From contig NW_027077452.1 in assembly GCF_963924675.1 (NCBI RefSeq), positions 992,001 through 1,056,000 on the forward strand: a DNA stretch of 64,000 nucleotides. Direction: 5' to 3'. Both the position numbers and the translations under genes were made by a program. Position 1 is the stretch's first letter. Each line of letters opens with the position of its first letter. Below, piece by piece: positions 48,075 to 62,047 of this stretch. The stretch is from Phocoena phocoena (Eukaryota; Chordata; Mammalia; Artiodactyla; Phocoenidae). The notes under the pieces were generated by a model that made no database searches, was not told the DNA's origin, and was given only the letters and a program-made list of their open reading frames with translations.

Positions 48075-51000
48075 TTGGCCAAAAAGGGCGTATGCGTTTT
48101 TTCCTGAATATATTCAGGAAAAAACGCATACGCCCTTTTTGGCCAAGTGCATCATTGTCGACGTTCTGCCTCTTTTCCTATGCTTTCAGGGCAATTCCAG
48201 TCTACCCCCTGCAATCGTTTTCCTGAAATTCTGCCCCGCTTTCAAGTCCCCTTCGCAGGCTTACTTCAATATATTTTTGTAGGATAGCTGGCATTTATAA
48301 CTCTGCAGGTTTGTGAATTACATTGCCCCTGAGCTCCTTTCTTCAACTCGCTTTCTTGTGAGCTGGGCACAAAACCGCAGGATTGCTTCAGGCACTAATC
48401 TGTTTCCGGCAGGGCACGCTGAGCCTTTGGTTAATTCCTCTTCCTGGTGGGAAATGAGCATTACATTTGCCCCTGCAGACACCTACAGCTAGTCTCTCAT
48501 TGGTTCTCCCTATTCCTGTTCATCTGGCACAGAAATTGCAAGCTGTGCCAAAGAGGAGGTTAAAGGCACTGACTCTCCAAGCGGGGAGAGTGTTAGTAAA
48601 GCATCTGGAATGGTGAACCCGAGGAACAGGATACGAAAACTGAGATGCATTTTAAATCGTTTCCCAATCACACGGTGGACGATACTCTGGGTTTCCCATG
48701 CATGTTTTAGCTGGAGGAAGAATCCCTTGAACCTGGAGAGTTGGGAGCCTTGGAATAGGTACCATGCAGTATGACTTCAAAGGGTCTGCATTTGCTCACC
48801 GAAACTCACCAATGCTATCAGCCTGAAGTGTCCAGCCTTATGTCTCAACCAGCTCTGGGTGTAGATGTGTTAAATCTAGGTTGCATCACATGCCCTGAGT
48901 GAATTATTTAAGAATTGCTCTCTATTTCACTGTCTTTGTGTTTTGTTTTTGAAATTTATTTTGATAATGGGATTTATCGGATTTTCACTGCTGCGTTTAT
49001 GCCGCTGTACACACGCTTAATTCTCTTACGGAGACATATAAATCCATGGGTTTTAAGATTCTTCCTAGTCAGGTATATTCCTAGGCGTTGAATATGTGGT
49101 GTTGAGTCCATTTCGTAGAGCAAAGAGTAGGTCTAGTCTGTTACATAGTTGGCTTATGGAATGTTATCTGTGCTAATTTCAGTCTTTGGTTTTATGCAGC
49201 ACCCCAAGGCACCTTTCCCCATAAGCAAGCACTAGTTGGTTTTCTAAATTTGAGACCCTGTTCTGTTTTGTAATTCAGTTCATGTGTAGTCAAGTTTACA
49301 TTCCGTGTATTAGTGATATCTTATGATGTTTCTTTTTCTGTGTGACGTAGTTCACGTAGAATCACCGTACCTGCATCCACTCACTATGCCGCTACGGGCC
49401 TGATGACACAGATTTCATTGCTGAGTGATATTGCATTGCACGTACGTGCCACAACTTCTTTATCCATTTTTAGCTTTCTGGGATATTTACCTGGTACTGT
49501 AGACGAGCTTCTTGGGAACACGGCCGTCCCAAACTTTGGGGTGGCTGTCTGTTTTTGATTTTAATTTCCGTAAGCTCTAGGACCATAAGTGGAAGTGCCA
49601 TAGGCTGTGTTGCTTTGTTTCTTACGTGTTTCAGGAAACACCATACACTTCTCCAGGGTGGCTGCTGGCAATTTACATCCTGCCAATCAGCATAACAAGG
49701 CTCCCTGTTCTCCATATCCTGTCCTACCTTTCTGGATTTTACACTTTATTCAGATGGCCCTTTTGCCCCAGGGGCAGTGAGATTTCATTGTAGTGCAGAT
49801 TTCCTTTACAGGCTTGCTTGGTTGGCCAAAAAGGGCGTATGCGTTTTTTCCTGAATATATTCAGGAAAAAACGCATACGCCCTTTTTGGCCAAGTGCATC
49901 ATTGTCGACGTTGTGCCTCTTTTCCTATGCTTTCAGGGCAATTCCAGTCTACCCCCTGCAATCGTTTTCCTGAAATACTGCCCCGCTTTCAAGTCCCCTT
50001 CGCAGGCTTACTTCAATATACTTTTGGAAGGTAGCTGTCATTTATAACTCTGCAGGTTTGTGAAATACAGTGCCCCTGAGCTCCTTTCTTCTACTCGCTT
50101 TCTTGTGAGCTCGGCACAAAACTGCAGGATTGCTTCAGGCCCTAATCTGTTTCTGGCAGGGCACGCTGAGCCTTTGTTTAATTCCTCTTCCTGGTGGGCA
50201 ATGAGCGTTACATTTGCCCGTGCAGACACCTATAGCTAGTCTCTCATTGGTTCTCCCTATTCCTGTTCATCTTGCACAGAAATTGTAAGCTGTGCCAAAC
50301 AGGAGGTTAAAGGCACTGACTCTCCAAGCGGGGAGAGTGTTAGTAAAGCATCTGGAATGGTGAACCCGAGGACCAGGGTACGAAAACTGAGATGCATTTT
50401 AAATCGTTTCCCAATCACACGTTGGACCATACTGTGGGTTTCCCATGCATGTTTTAGCTGGAGGAAGAATCCCTTGAACCTGGAGAGTTGGGAGCCATGG
50501 AATACGTACCATGCAGTATGACTTCAAAGGGTCTGCATTTGCTCACCGAAACTCACCAATGCTATCAGCCTGAAGTGTCCAGCCTTATGTCTCAACCAGC
50601 TCTGGGTGTAGATGTGTTAAATCCAGGTTGCATCACATGCCCTGAGTGAATTATTTAAGAATTGCTCTCTATTTCACTGTCTTTGTGTTTTGTTTTTGAA
50701 ATTTATTTTGATAATGGGATTTATCGGATTTTCACTGCTGCGTTTATGCCGCTGTACACACGCTTAATTCTCTTACGGAGACAGATAAATCCATGGGTTT
50801 TAAGATTCTTCCTAGTCAGGTATATTCCTAGGCGTTGAATATGTGGTGTTGAGTCCATTTCGTTGAGCAAGGAGTAGGTCTAGTCTGTTACATATTTGGC
50901 TTATGGAATGTTATCTGTGCTAATTTCAGTCTCCGGTTTTATGCAGCACCCCAAGGCACCTTTCCCCATAAGCAAGCACTAGTTGGTTTTCTAAATTTGA

Positions 51001-51568
51001 GACCCTGTTCTGTTTTGTAATTCAGTTCATGTGTAGTCAAGTTTACATTCCGTGTATTAGTGATATCTTATGATGTTTCTTTTTCTGTGTGACGTAGTTC
51101 ACGTAGAATCACCGTACCTGCATCCACTCACTATGCCGCTACGGGCCTGATGACACAGATTTCATTGCTGAGTGATATTGCATTGCACGTACGTGCCACA
51201 ACTTCTTTATCCATTTTTTGCTTTCTGGGATATTTACCTGGTACTGTAGACGAGCTTCTTGGGAACACAGCCGTCCCAAAGTTTGGGGTGGCTGTCTGTT
51301 TTTGATTTTAATTTCCGTAAGCTCTAGGACCATAAGTGCAATTGCCATAGGCTGTGTTGCTTTGTTTCTTACGTGTTTCAGGAAACACCATACACTTCTC
51401 CAGGGTGGCTCCTGGCAATTTACATCCTGCCAATCAGCATAACAAGGCTCCCTGTTCTCCATATCCTGTCCTACCTTTCTGGATTTTACAGTTTTTTCAG
51501 ATGGCCCTTTTGCCCCGGGGGCAGTGAGATTTCATTGTAGTGCAGATTTCCTTTACAGGCTTGCTTGG
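48075..51568 (+). repeat. Dimer 1: satellite units U20 (type B) and U21 (type A)
   Basis: U20 spans 48,075-49,821 and has 'tttttgtaggatagctggc' and 'catttttagctttc'. U21 spans 49,822-51,568 and has 'ttcttctactcgc', 'gagctcggcac', 'tttctggcagg', 'ggaatacgtacc', 'gtctccggtttt' and private 'ggctcctggc'. This B-A pair is repeated twice more to the right. Confidence 0.93.
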
Positions 51569-54500
51569 TTGGCCAAAAAGGGCGTATGCGTTTTTTCCTG
51601 AATATATTCAGGAAAAAACGCATACGCCCTTTTTGGCCAAGTGCATCATTGTCGACGTTCTGCCTCTTTTCCTATGCTTTCAGGGCAATTCCAGTCTACC
51701 CCCTGCAATCGTTTTCCTGAAATTCTGCCCCGCTTTCAAGTCCCCTTCGCAGGCTTACTTCAATATATTTTTGTAGGATAGCTGGCATTTATAACTCTGC
51801 AGGTTTGTGAATTACATTGCCCCTGAGCTCCTTTCTTCAACTCGCTTTCTTGTGAGCTGGGCACAAAACCGCAGGATTGCTTCAGGCACTAATCTGTTTC
51901 CGGCAGGGCACGCTGAGCCTTTGGTTAATTCCTCTTCCTGGTGGGAAATGAGCATTACATTTGCCCCTGCAGACACCTACAGCTAGTCTCTCATTGGTTC
52001 TCCCTATTCCTGTTCATCTGGCACAGAAATTGCAAGCTGTGCCAAAGAGGAGGTTAAAGGCACTGACTCTCCAAGCGGGGAGAGTGTTAGTAAAGCATCT
52101 GGAATGGTGAACCCGAGGAACAGGATACGAAAACTGAGATGCATTTTAAATCGTTTCCCAATCACACGGTGGACGATACTCTGGGTTTCCCATGCATGTT
52201 TTAGCTGGAGGAAGAATCCCTTGAACCTGGAGAGTTGGGAGCCTTGGAATAGGTATCATGCAGTATGACTTCAAAGGGTCTGCATTTGCTCACCGAAACT
52301 CACCAATGCTATCAGCCTGAAGTGTCCAGCCTTATGTCTCAACCAGCTCTGGGTGTAGATGTGTTAAATCTAGGTTGCATCACATGCCCTGAGTGAATTA
52401 TTTAAGAATTGCTCTCTATTTCACTGTCTTTGTGTTTTGTTTTTGAAATTTATTTTGATAATGGGATTTATCGGATTTTCACTGCTGCGTTTATGCCGCT
52501 GTACACACGCTTAATTCTCTTACGGAGACATATAAATCCATGGGTTTTAAGATTCTTCCTAGTCAGGTATATTCCTAGGCGTTGAATATGTGGTGTTGAG
52601 TCCATTTCGTAGAGCAAAGAGTAGGTCTAGTCTGTTACATAGTTGGCTTATGGAATGTTATCTGTGCTAATTTCAGTCTTTGGTTTTATGCAGCACCCCA
52701 AGGCACCTTTCCCCATAAGCAAGCACTAGTTGGTTTTCTAAATTTGAGACCCTGTTCTGTTTTGTAATTCAGTTCATGTGTAGTCAAGTTTACATTCCGT
52801 GTATTAGTGATATCTTATGATGTTTCTTTTTCTGTGTGACGTAGTTCACGTAGAATCACCGTACCTGCATCCACTCACTATGCCGCTACGGGCCTGATGA
52901 CACAGATTTCATTGCTGAGTGATATTGCATTGCACGTACGTGCCACAACTTCTTTATCCATTTTTAGCTTTCTGGGATATTTACCTGGTACTGTAGACGA
53001 GCTTCTTGGGAACACGGCCGTCCCAAACTTTGGGGTGGCTGTCTGTTTTTGATTTTAATTTCCGTAAGCTCTAGGACCATAAGTGGAAGTGCCATAGGCT
53101 GTGTTGCTTTGTTTCTTACGTGTTTCAGGAAACACCATACATTCTCCAGGGTGGCTGCTGGCAATTTACATCCTGCCAATCAGCATAACAAGGCTCCCTG
53201 TTCTCCATATCCTGTCCTACCTTTCTGGATTTTACAGTTTTTTCAGATGGCCCTTTTGCCCCGGGGGCAGTGAGATTTCATTGTAGTGCAGATTTCCTTT
53301 ACAGGCTTGTTTGGTTGGCCAAAAAGGGCGTATGCGTTTTTTCCTGAATATATTCAGGAAAAAACGCATACGCCCTTTTTGGCCAAGTGCATCATTGTCG
53401 ACGTTGTGCCTCTTTTCCTATGCTTTCAGGGCAATTCCAGTCTACCCCCTGCAATCGTTTTCCTGAAATACTGCCCCGCTTTCAAGTCCCCTTCGCAGGC
53501 TTACTTCAATATACTTTTGGAAGGTAGCTGTCATTTATAACTCTGCAGGTTTGTGAAATACAGTGCCCCTGAGCTCCTTTCTTCTACTCGCTTTCTTGTG
53601 AGCTCGGCACAAAACTGCAGGATTGCTTCAGGCCCTAATCTGTTTCTGGCAGGGCACGCTGAGCCTTTGTTTAATTCCTCTTCCTGGTGGGCAATGAGCG
53701 TTACATTTCCTCGTGCAGACACCTATAGCTAGTCTCTCATTGGTTCTCCCTATTCCTGTTCATCTTGCACAGAAATTGTAAGCTGTGCCAAACAGGAGGT
53801 TAAAGGCACTGACTCTCCAAGCGGGGAGAGTGTTAGTAAAGCATCTGGAATGGTGAACCCGAGGACCAGGGTACGAAAACTGAGATGCATTTTAAATCGT
53901 TTCCCAATCACACGTTGGACCATACTGTGGGTTTCCCATGCATGTTTTAGCTGGAGGAAGAATCCCTTGAACCTGGAGAGTTGGGAGCCATGGAATACGT
54001 ACCATGCAGTATGACTTCAAAGGGTCTGCATTTGCTCACCGAAACTCACCAATGCTATCAGCCTGAAGTGTCCAGCCTTATGTCTCAACCAGCTCTGGGT
54101 GTAGATGTGTTAAATCCAGGTTGCATCACATGCCCTGAGTGAATTATTTAAGAATTGCTCTCTATTTCACTGTCTTTGTGTTTTGTTTTTGAAATTTATT
54201 TTGATAATGGGATTTATCGGATTTTCACTGCTGCGTTTATGCCGCTGTACACACGCTTAATTCTCTTACGGAGACAGATAAATCCATGGGTTTTAAGATT
54301 CTTCCTAGTCAGGTATATTCCTAGGCGTTGAATATGTGGTGTTGAGTCCATTTCGTTGAGCAAGGAGTAGGTCTAGTCTGTTACATATTTGGCTTATGGA
54401 ATGTTATCTGTGCTAATTTCAGTCTCCGGTTTTATGCAGCACCCCAAGGCACCTTTCCCCATAAGCAAGCACTAGTTGGTTTTCTAAATTTGAGACCCTG

Positions 54501-55061
54501 TTCTGTTTTGTAATTCAGTTCATGTGTAGTCAAGTTTACATTCCGTGTATTAGTGATATCTTATGATGTTTCTTTTTCTGTGTGACGTAGTTCACGTAGA
54601 ATCACCGTACCTGCATCCACTCACTATGCCGCTACGGGCCTGATGACACAGATTTCATTGCTGAGTGATATTGCATTGCACGTACGTGCCACAACTTCTT
54701 TATCCATTTTTTGCTTTCTGGGATATTTACCTGGTACTGTAGACGAGCTTCTTGGGAACACAGCCGTCCCAAAGTTTGGGGTGGCTGTCTGTTTTTGATT
54801 TTAATTTCCGTAAGCTCTAGGACCATAAGTGCAATTGCCATAGGCTGTGTTGCTTTGTTTCTTACGTGTTTCAGGAAACACCATACACTTCTCCAGGGTG
54901 GCTGCTGGCAATTTACATCCTGCCAATCAGCATAACAAGGCTCCCTGTTCTCCATATCCTGTCCTACCTTTCTGGATTTTACAGTTTTTTCAGATGGCCC
55001 TTTTGCCCCGGGGGCAGTGAGATTTCATTGTAGTGCAGATTTCCTTTACAGGCTTGCTTGG
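51569..55061 (+). repeat. Dimer 2: satellite units U22 (type B) and U23 (type A)
   Basis: U22 spans 51,569-53,314 (1,746 bp; one base missing in 'catacattctcc') and repeats the U20 markers, with private 'aggtatcatgc'. Its last 80 or so bases carry A-end markers instead of B-end markers. U23 spans 53,315-55,061, repeats the U21 markers, and has private 'catttcctcgtgc'; 'cttgtttgg' lies just before its palindrome. Confidence 0.93.
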
Positions 55062-58000
55062 TTGGCCAAAAAGGGCGTATGCGTTTTTTCCTGAATATAT
55101 TCAGGAAAAAACGCATACGCCCTTTTTGGCCAAGTGCATCATTGTCGACGTTCTGCCTCTTTTCCTATGCTTTCAGGGCAATTCCAGTCTACCCCCTGCA
55201 ATCGTTTTCCTGAAATTCTGCCCCGCTTTCAAGTCCCCTTCGCAGGCTTACTTCAATATATTTTTGTAGGATAGCTGGCATTTATAACTCTGCAGGTTTG
55301 TGAATTACATTGCCCCTGAGCTCCTTTCTTCAACTCGCTTTCTTGTGAGCTGGGCACAAAACCGCAGGATTGCTTCAGGCACTAATCTGTTTCCGGCAGG
55401 GCACGCTGAGCCTTTGGTTAATTCCTCTTCCTGGTGGGAAATGAGCATTACATTTGCCCCTGCAGACACCTACAGCTAGTCTCTCATTGGTTCTCCCTAT
55501 TCCTGTTCATCTGGCACAGAAATTGCAAGCTGTGCCAAAGAGGAGGTTAAAGGCACTGACTCTCCAAGCGGGGAGAGTGTTAGTAAAGCATCTGGAATGG
55601 TGAACCCGAGGAACAGGATACGAAAACTGAGATGCATTTTAAATCGTTTCCCAATCACACGGTGGACGATACTCTGGGTTTCCCATGCATGTTTTAGCTG
55701 GAGGAAGAATCCCTTGAACCTGGAGAGTTGGGAGCCTTGGAATAGGTACCATGCAGTATGACTTCAAAGGGTCTGCATTTGCTCACCGAAACTCACCAAT
55801 GCTATCAGCCTGAAGTGTCCAGCCTTATGTCTCAACCAGCTCTGGGTGTAGATGTGTTAAATCTAGGTTGCATCACATGCCCTGAGTGAATTATTTAAGA
55901 ATTGCTCTCTATTTCACTGTCTTTGTGTTTTGTTTTTGAAATTTATTTTGATAATGGGATTTATCGGATTTTCACTGCTGCGTTTATGCCGCTGTACACA
56001 CGCTTAATTCTCTTACGGAGACATATAAATCCATGGGTTTTAAGATTCTTCCTAGTCAGGTATATTCCTAGGCGTTGAATATGTGGTGTTGACTCCATTT
56101 CGTAGAGCAAAGAGTAGGTCTAGTCTGTTACATAGTTGGCTTATGGAATGTTATCTGTGCTAATTTCAGTCTTTGGTTTTATGCAGCACCCCAAGGCACC
56201 TTTCCCCATAAGCAAGCACTAGTTGGTTTTCTAAATTTGAGACCCTGTTCTGTTTTGTAATTCAGTTCATGTGTAGTCAAGTTTACATTCCGTGTATTAG
56301 TGATATCTTATGATGTTTCTTTTTCTGTGTGACGTAGTTCACGTAGAATCACCGTACCTGCATCCACTCACTATGCCGCTACGGGCCTGATGACAGATTT
56401 CATTGCTGAGTGATATTGCATTGCACGTACGTGCCACAACTTCTTTATCCATTTTTTGCTTTCTGGGATATTTACCTGGTACTGTAGACGAGCTTCTTGG
56501 GAACACGGCCGTCCCAAACTTTGGGGTGGCTGTCTGTTTTTGATTTTAATTTCCGTAAGCTCTAGGACCATAAGTGGAAGTGCCATAGGCTGTGTTGCTT
56601 TGTTTCTTACGTGTTTCACGAAACACCATACACTTCTCCAGGGTGGCTGCTGGCAATTTACATCCTGCCAATCAGCATAACAAGGCTCCCTGTTCTCCAT
56701 ATCCTGTCCTACCTTTCTGGATTTTACACTTTATTCAGATGGCCCTTTTGCCCCAGGGGCAGTGAGATTTCATTGTAGTGCAGATTTCCTTTACAGGCTT
56801 GCTTGGTTGGCCAAAAAGGGCGTATGCGTTTTTTCCTGAATATATTCAGGAAAAAACGCATACGCCCTTTTTGGCCAAGTGCATCATTGTCGACGTTGTG
56901 CCTCTTTTCCTATGCTTTCAGGGCAATTCCAGTCTACCCCCTGCAATCCTTTTCCTGAAATACTGCCCCGCTTTCAAGTCCCCTTCGCAGGCTTACTTCA
57001 ATATACTTTTGGAAGGTAGCTGTCATTTATAACTCTGCAGGTTTGTGAAATACAGTGCCCCTGAGCTCCTTTCTTCTACTCGCTTTCTTGTGAGCTGGGC
57101 ACAAAACTGCAGGATTGCTTCAGGCCCTAATCTGTTTCCGGCAGGGCACGCTGAGCCTTTGTTTAATTCCTCTTCCTGGTGGGCAATGAGCGTTACATTT
57201 GCCCGTGCAGACACCTATAGCTAGTCTCTCATTGGTTCTCCCTATTCCTGTTCATCTTGCACAGAAATTGTAAGCTGTGCCAAACAGGAGGTTAAAGGCA
57301 CTGACTCTCCAAGCGGGGAGAGTGTTAGTAAAGCATCTGGAATGGTGAACCCGAGGACCAGGGTACGAAAACTGAGATGCATTTTAAATCGTTTCCCAAT
57401 CACACGTTGGACCATACTGTGGGTTTCCCATGCATGTTTTAGCTGGAGGAAGAATCCCTTGAACCTGGAGAGTTGGGAGCCATGGAATACGTACCATGCA
57501 GTATGACTTCAAAGGGTCTGCATTTGCTCACCGAAACTCACCAATGCTATCAGCCTGAAGTGTCCAGCCTTATGTCTCAACCAGCTCTGGGTGTAGATGT
57601 GTTAAATCCAGGTTGCATCACATGCCCTGAGTGAATTATTTAAGAATTGCTCTCTATTTCACTGTCTTTGTGTTTTGTTTTTGAAATTTATTTTGATAAT
57701 GGGATTTATCGGATTTTCACTGCTGCGTTTATGCCGCTGTACACACGCTTAATTCTCTTTCGGAGACAGATAAATCTATGGGTTTTAAGATTCTTCCTAG
57801 TCAGGTATATTCCTAGGCGTTGAATATGTGGTGTTGAGTCCATTTCGTTGAGCAAGGAGTAGGTCTAGTCTGTTACATATTTGGCTTATGGAATGTTATC
57901 TGTGCTAATTTCAGTCTCTGGTTTTATGCAGCACCCCAAGGCACCTTTCCCCATAAGCAAGCACTAGTTGGTTTTCTAAATTTGAGACCCTGTTCTGTTT

Positions 58001-58553
58001 TGTAATTCAGTTCATGTGTAGTCAAGTTTACATTCCGTGTATTAGTGATATCTTATGATGTTTCTTTTTCTGTGTGACGTAGTTCACGTAGAATCACCGT
58101 ACCTGCATCCACTCACTATGCCGCTACGGGCCTGATGACACAGATTTCATTGCTGAGTGATATTGCATTGCACGTACGTGCCACAACTTCTTTATCCATT
58201 TTTTGCTTTCTGGGATATTTACCTGGTACTGTAGACGAGCTTCTTGGGAACACAGCCGTCCCAAAGTTTGGGGTGGCTGTCTGTTTTTGATTTTAATTTC
58301 CGTAAGCTCTAGGACCATAAGTGCAATTGCCATAGGCTGTGTTGCTTTGTTTCTTACGTGTTTCAGGAAACACCATACACTTCTCCAGGGTGGCTGCTGG
58401 CAATTTACATCCTGCCAATCAGCATAACAAGGCTCCCTGTTCTCCATATCCTGTCCTACCTTTCTGGATTTTACAGTTTTTTCAGATGGCCCTTTTGCCC
58501 CGGGGGCAGTGAGATTTCATTGTAGTGCAGATTTCCTTTACAGGCTTGCTTGG
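55062..58553 (+). repeat. Dimer 3: satellite units U24 (type B) and U25 (type A)
   Basis: U24 spans 55,062-56,806 (1,745 bp) with a two-base deletion in 'ctgatgacagattt' and private 'gttgactcc' and 'tttcacgaaac'. U25 spans 56,807-58,553 with 'aatccttttcc', 'ctctttcggagac' and 'aaatctatgg'. Confidence 0.93.
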
Positions 58554-60300
58554 TTGGCCAAAAAGGGCGTATGCGTTTTTTCCTGAATATATTCAGGAAA
58601 AAACGCATACGCCCTTTTTGGCCAAGTGCATCATTGTCGACGTTGTGCCTCTTCTCCTATGCTTTCAGGGCCATTCCAGTCTACCCCCTGCAATCGTTTT
58701 CCTGAAATTCTGCCCCGCTTTCAAGTCCCCTTCGCAGGCTTACTTCAATATACTTTTGGAAGATAGCTGTCATTTATAACTCTGCAGGTTTGTGAAATAC
58801 AGTGCCCCTGAGCTCCTTTCTTCAACTCGCTTTCTTGTGAGCTGGGCACAAAACCGCAGGATTGCTTCAGGCACTAATCTGTTTCCAGCAGGGCACGCTG
58901 AGCCTTTGGTTAATTCCTCTTCCTGGTGGGAAATTAGCGTTACATTTGCCCCTGCAGACACCTACAGCTAGTCTCTCATTGGTTCTCCCTATTCCTGTTC
59001 ATCTGGCACAGAAATTGCAAGCTGTGCCAAAGAGGAGGTTAAAGGCACTGACTCTCCAAGCGGGGAGATTGTTAGTAAAGCACCTGGAATGGTGAACCCG
59101 AGGAACAGGATACGAAAACTGAGATGCATTTTAAATCGTTTCCCAATCACACGGTGGACGATACTCTGGGTTTCCCATGCATGTTTTAGCTGGAGGAAGA
59201 ATCCCTTGAACCTGGAGAATTGGGACCCATGGAATGGGTACCATGCAGTATGACTTCAAAGGGTCTGCATTTGCTCACCGAAACCCACCAATGCTATCAG
59301 CCTGAAGTGTCCAGCCTTATGTCTCAACCAGCTCTGGGTGTAGATGTGGTCATTCCCGGTTGCATCACATGCCCTGAGTGAATTATTTAAGAATTGCTCT
59401 CTATTTCACTGTCTTTGTGTTTTGTTTTCTAAATTTATTTGGATAATGGGATTTATCGGATTTTCACTGCTGCGTTTCGGCCGCTGTACACACGCTTGAT
59501 TCTCTTACGGAGACATATAAATCCATGGGTTTTAAGATTCTTCCTAGTCAGGTATATTCCTAGGCGTTGAATATGTGGTGTTGAGTCCATTTCGTTGAGC
59601 AAGGAGTAGGTCTTGTCTATTACATATTTGGCTCATGGAATGTTATCTGTGCTAATTTCAGTCTCTGGTTTTATGCAGCACCCCAAGGCACCTTTCCCCA
59701 TAAGCAAACACTAGTTGGTTTTCTAAATTTGCAACCCTGTTCTGTTTTTTAATTCAGTTCATGTGTAGTCAAGTTTACATTTCGTGTATTAGTGATATCT
59801 TATGATGTTTCTTTTCCTGTGTGACGTAGTTCACGTAGAATCACCGTACCTGCATCCACTCACTATGCCGCTATGGGCCTGATGACACAGATTTCATTGC
59901 TGAGTGATATTGCATTGTACGTACGTGCCACAACTTCTTTATCCATTTTTTGCTTTCTGGGATACTTACCTGGTACTGTAGACGAGCTTCTTGGGAACAC
60001 AGCCGTCCCAAACTTTGGGGTGGCTCTCTGTTTTTGATTTTAATTTCCCTAAGCAATAGGACCATAAGTGCAATTGCCATAGGCTGTGTTGCTTTATTTC
60101 TTACGTGTTTCAGGAAACACCATACACTTCTCCAGGGTGGCTGCTGGCAATTTACATCCTGCCAATCAGCATAACAAGGCTCCCTGTTCTCCATATCCTG
60201 TCCTACGTTTCTGGATTTTACACTTTTTTCAGATGGCCCTTTTGCCCGGGCGGCAGTGAGATTTCATTTTAGTGCAGATTTCCTTTACAGGCTTGCTTGG
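58554..60300 (+). repeat. Satellite unit U26 (recombinant, C then B')
   Basis: It starts as type C ('ggaagatagctg', 'aaattagcg' at 58,931) and continues as B' ('ttgcccctgcag' from 58,947, 'aaacccacc', 'tttcggccgc'). The switch lies between about 58,936 and 58,952. Private: 'cttctcctatg', 'gggccattcc', 'gagattgttag', 'gcacctgg'. Confidence 0.93.
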
Positions 60301-62047
60301 TTGGCCAAAAAGGGCGTATGCGTTTTTTCCTGAATATATTCAGGAAAAAACGCATACGCCCTTTTTGGCCAAGTGCATCATTGTCGACGTTGTGCCTCTT
60401 TTCCTATGCTTTCAGGGCAATTCCAGTCTACCCCCTGCAATCGTTTTCCTGAAATTCTGCCCCTCTTTCAAGTCCCCTTCGCAGGCTTACTTCAATATAC
60501 TTTTGGAAGATAGCTGTCATTTATAACTCTGCAGGTTTGTGAAATACAGTGCCCCTGAGCTCCTTTCTTCAACTCGCTTTCTTGTGAGCTGGGCTCAAAA
60601 CCGCAGGATTGCTTCAGGCACCAATCTGTTTCCAGCAGGGCATGCTGAGCCTTTGGTTAATTCCTCTTCCTGGTGGGAAATGAGCGTTACATTTGCCCGT
60701 GCAGACACCTATAGCTAGTCTCTCATTGGTTCTCCCTATTCCTGTTCATCTTGCACAGAAATTGCAAGCTGTGCCAAAGAGGAGGTTAAAGGCACTGACT
60801 CTCCAAGCGGGGAGAGTGTTAGTAAAGCATCTGGAATGGTGAACCCGAGGACCAGGATACGAAAACTGAGATGCATTTTAAATCGTTTCCCAATCACACG
60901 GTGGACGATACTCTGGGTTTCCCATGCATGTTTTAGCTGGAGGAAGAATCCCTTGAACCTGGAGAGTTGGGACCCATGGAATGGGTACCATGCAGTATGA
61001 CTTCAAAGGGTCTGCATTTGCTCACCGAAACTCACCAATGCTATCAGCCTGAAGTGTCCAGCCTTATGTCTCAACCAGCTCTGGGTGTAGATGTGGTTAA
61101 TCACGGTTGCATCACATGCCCTGAGTGAATTATTTAAGAATTGCTCTCTATTTCACTGTCTTTGTGTTTTGGTTTCGAAATTTATTTGGATAATGGGATT
61201 TATCGGATTTTCACTGCTGCGTTTATGCCGCTGTACACACGCTTAATTCTCTTACGTAGACATATAAATCTATGGGTTTTAAGATTCTTCCTAGTCAGGT
61301 ATATTCCTAGGCGTTGAATATGTGGTGTTGAGTCCATTTCGTTGAGCAAGGAGTAGGTCTTGTCTATTACATATTTGGCTTATGGAAAGTTATCTGTGCT
61401 AATTTCAGTCTCTGGTTTTATGCAGCACCCCAACGCACCTTTCCCCATAAGCAAGCACTAGTTGGTTTTCTAAATTTGAGACCCTGTTCTGTTTTGTAAT
61501 TCAGTTCATGTGTAGTCAAGTTTACATTCCGTTTATTAGTGATATCTTATGATGTTTCTTTTTCTGTTTGACGTAGTTCACGTAGAATCACCGTACCTGC
61601 ATCCACTCACTATGCCGCTACGGGCCTGATGACACAGATTTCATTGCTGAGTGATATTGCATTGTACGTACGTGCCACAACTTCTTTATCCATTTTTTGC
61701 TTTCTGGAATATTTACCTGATACTGTAGACGAGCTTCTTGTGAACACAGCCGTCCCAAATATTGGGGTGGCTGTCTGTTTTTGATTTAAACTTCCATAAG
61801 CTATAGGACCATAAGTGGAAGTGCCATAGGCTGTGTTGTTTTATTTCTTACGTGTTTCAGGAAACACCATACACTTCTCCAGGGTGGCTGCTGGCAATTT
61901 ACATCCTGCCAATCAGCATAACAAGGCTCCCTGTTCTCCATATCCTGTCCTACCTTTCTGGATTTTACACTTTTTTCAGATGGCCCTTTTGCCCGGGGGG
62001 CAGGGAGACTTCATTTTAGTGCAGATTTCCTTTACAGGCTTGCTTGT
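60301..62047 (+). repeat. Satellite unit U27 (type E)
   Basis: Type E markers as in U19, but with an intact palindrome. Private: 'gggcatgctgag', 'ttacgtagac', 'ccgtttattag', 'ctggaatattt'. It ends with 'gttgttttatttc' and 'cattttagtg'; 'cttgtttgg' lies just before the next palindrome. Confidence 0.95.
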
